NCBI GenBank assembly: GCA_965655625.1
Contig: CBFHHA010000004.1
Span: 1-64,000, forward strand
Length of the DNA: 64,000 bases
Direction of reading: 5' to 3'
From: CAJJDF01 sp965655625
GTDB taxonomy: Bacteria > Bacteroidota > Bacteroidia > Flavobacteriales_D > CAJJDF01
Below the pieces are notes generated by a model. It was not told where the DNA came from. It saw only the letters and a list, made by a program, of their open reading frames with translations, and ran no database searches. The translations under genes were made by a program, and so were the position numbers. Positions 63,892-64,000 of this stretch are shown piece after piece (position 1 is the first letter of the stretch; every line of letters begins with the position of its first letter).

Positions 63892-64000
63892 ATGGACTAT
63901 TTAAAAATAAACAAAAACTCTTGGAATAAACGCACTGAAGTGCATTACGATTCGGAGTTTTATGACAACTCAAATTTTAAGAAAACGAGAAACTCACTGA
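63892..64000 (+). CDS. Class I SAM-dependent methyltransferase, truncated by window end
   Basis: First 36 codons only: DYLKINKNSWNKRTEVHYDSEFYDN, which is the characteristic beginning of a widespread family of small class I SAM methyltransferases in Bacteroidota. The SAM loop lies beyond the window, so the substrate is open. A short palindrome CCCGA-GAAT-TCGGG (63857-63870) lies just upstream. Confidence 0.65.
   Translation, partial: MDYLKINKNSWNKRTEVHYDSEFYDNSNFKKTRNSL

Overview
The window looks like a chromosomal segment of a free-living Bacteroidota species, most likely a member of Flavobacteriales (a Crocinitomicaceae- or Cryomorphaceae-like genome is my guess; the exact taxon cannot be fixed from sequence alone). 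The evidence is a complete division and cell-wall (dcw) cluster in the usual Bacteroidota order, a gliding lipoprotein GldH, C-terminal type IX secretion (T9SS) sorting domains, a RicT/PSP1 protein, low GC, and repeated promoters of the Bacteroidota form TTTG/TTG-N19-TAnnTTTG.

Layout. 1-3.9 kb: the start of an ArsC/Spx-like reductase, the ribosome-assembly GTPase Obg, a tiny lipoprotein, an MlaE/MlaF-type lipid ABC transporter and a DUF4956 membrane protein. 3.9-20.1 kb (minus strand): mraZ-rsmH-ftsL-ftsI-murE-mraY-murD-ftsW-murG-murC-ftsQ-ftsA-ftsZ, then yqeY. The genes are mostly overlapping or nearly abutting, and start from one promoter that carries three GTGG repeats spaced 10 bp, which I read as the MraZ operator. 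20.3-39.5 kb: housekeeping genes (engB, a MATE pump, a deoxynucleoside kinase, a large secreted M4 metallopeptidase, a CoA-transferase pair, PBP1A, gldH, ricT, holB, era, ung, a DnaQ/GIY-YIG nuclease, a nucleoid-associated protein, an NAD-dependent reductase).

39.5-52.0 kb is different: AT-rich, sparse and full of unrecognised genes, ending at the 3' side of a tRNA-Arg(UCU). It contains three paralogous secreted proteins that share a signal peptide and coiled-coil module but carry unrelated C-terminal regions (YD-like repeats, a novel region, an SH3-like region). It also has a duplicated two-TM membrane-protein gene, one copy of which has had its middle replaced by a different secreted-protein gene. 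Eight copies of a transposon-tip-like repeat (GGTTCTGTCGCATTAA) are present, two of them bounding a 151-bp MITE-like unit and two bounding a 1.7-kb unit that carries one of the paralogs. There is one attC-like pair of inverted arms and two gene remnants. This is the part most worth studying: it looks like a site where secreted effector-like or surface proteins are assembled and exchanged.

52.1-64 kb returns to core functions: a heptose-nucleotide pair (GmhA and a nucleotidyltransferase-GmhB fusion), a NagZ-like glycosidase fused to a serine hydrolase, a second elongation-type cell-wall pair (RodA/PBP2), the potassium uptake pair TrkA/TrkH, and the start of a SAM methyltransferase.

Together the core genes describe a Gram-negative cell making meso-DAP-type peptidoglycan (MurE has a DNPR motif) with separate divisome (FtsW/FtsI) and elongasome (RodA/PBP2) synthases, a heptose-containing envelope glycan, and T9SS export.
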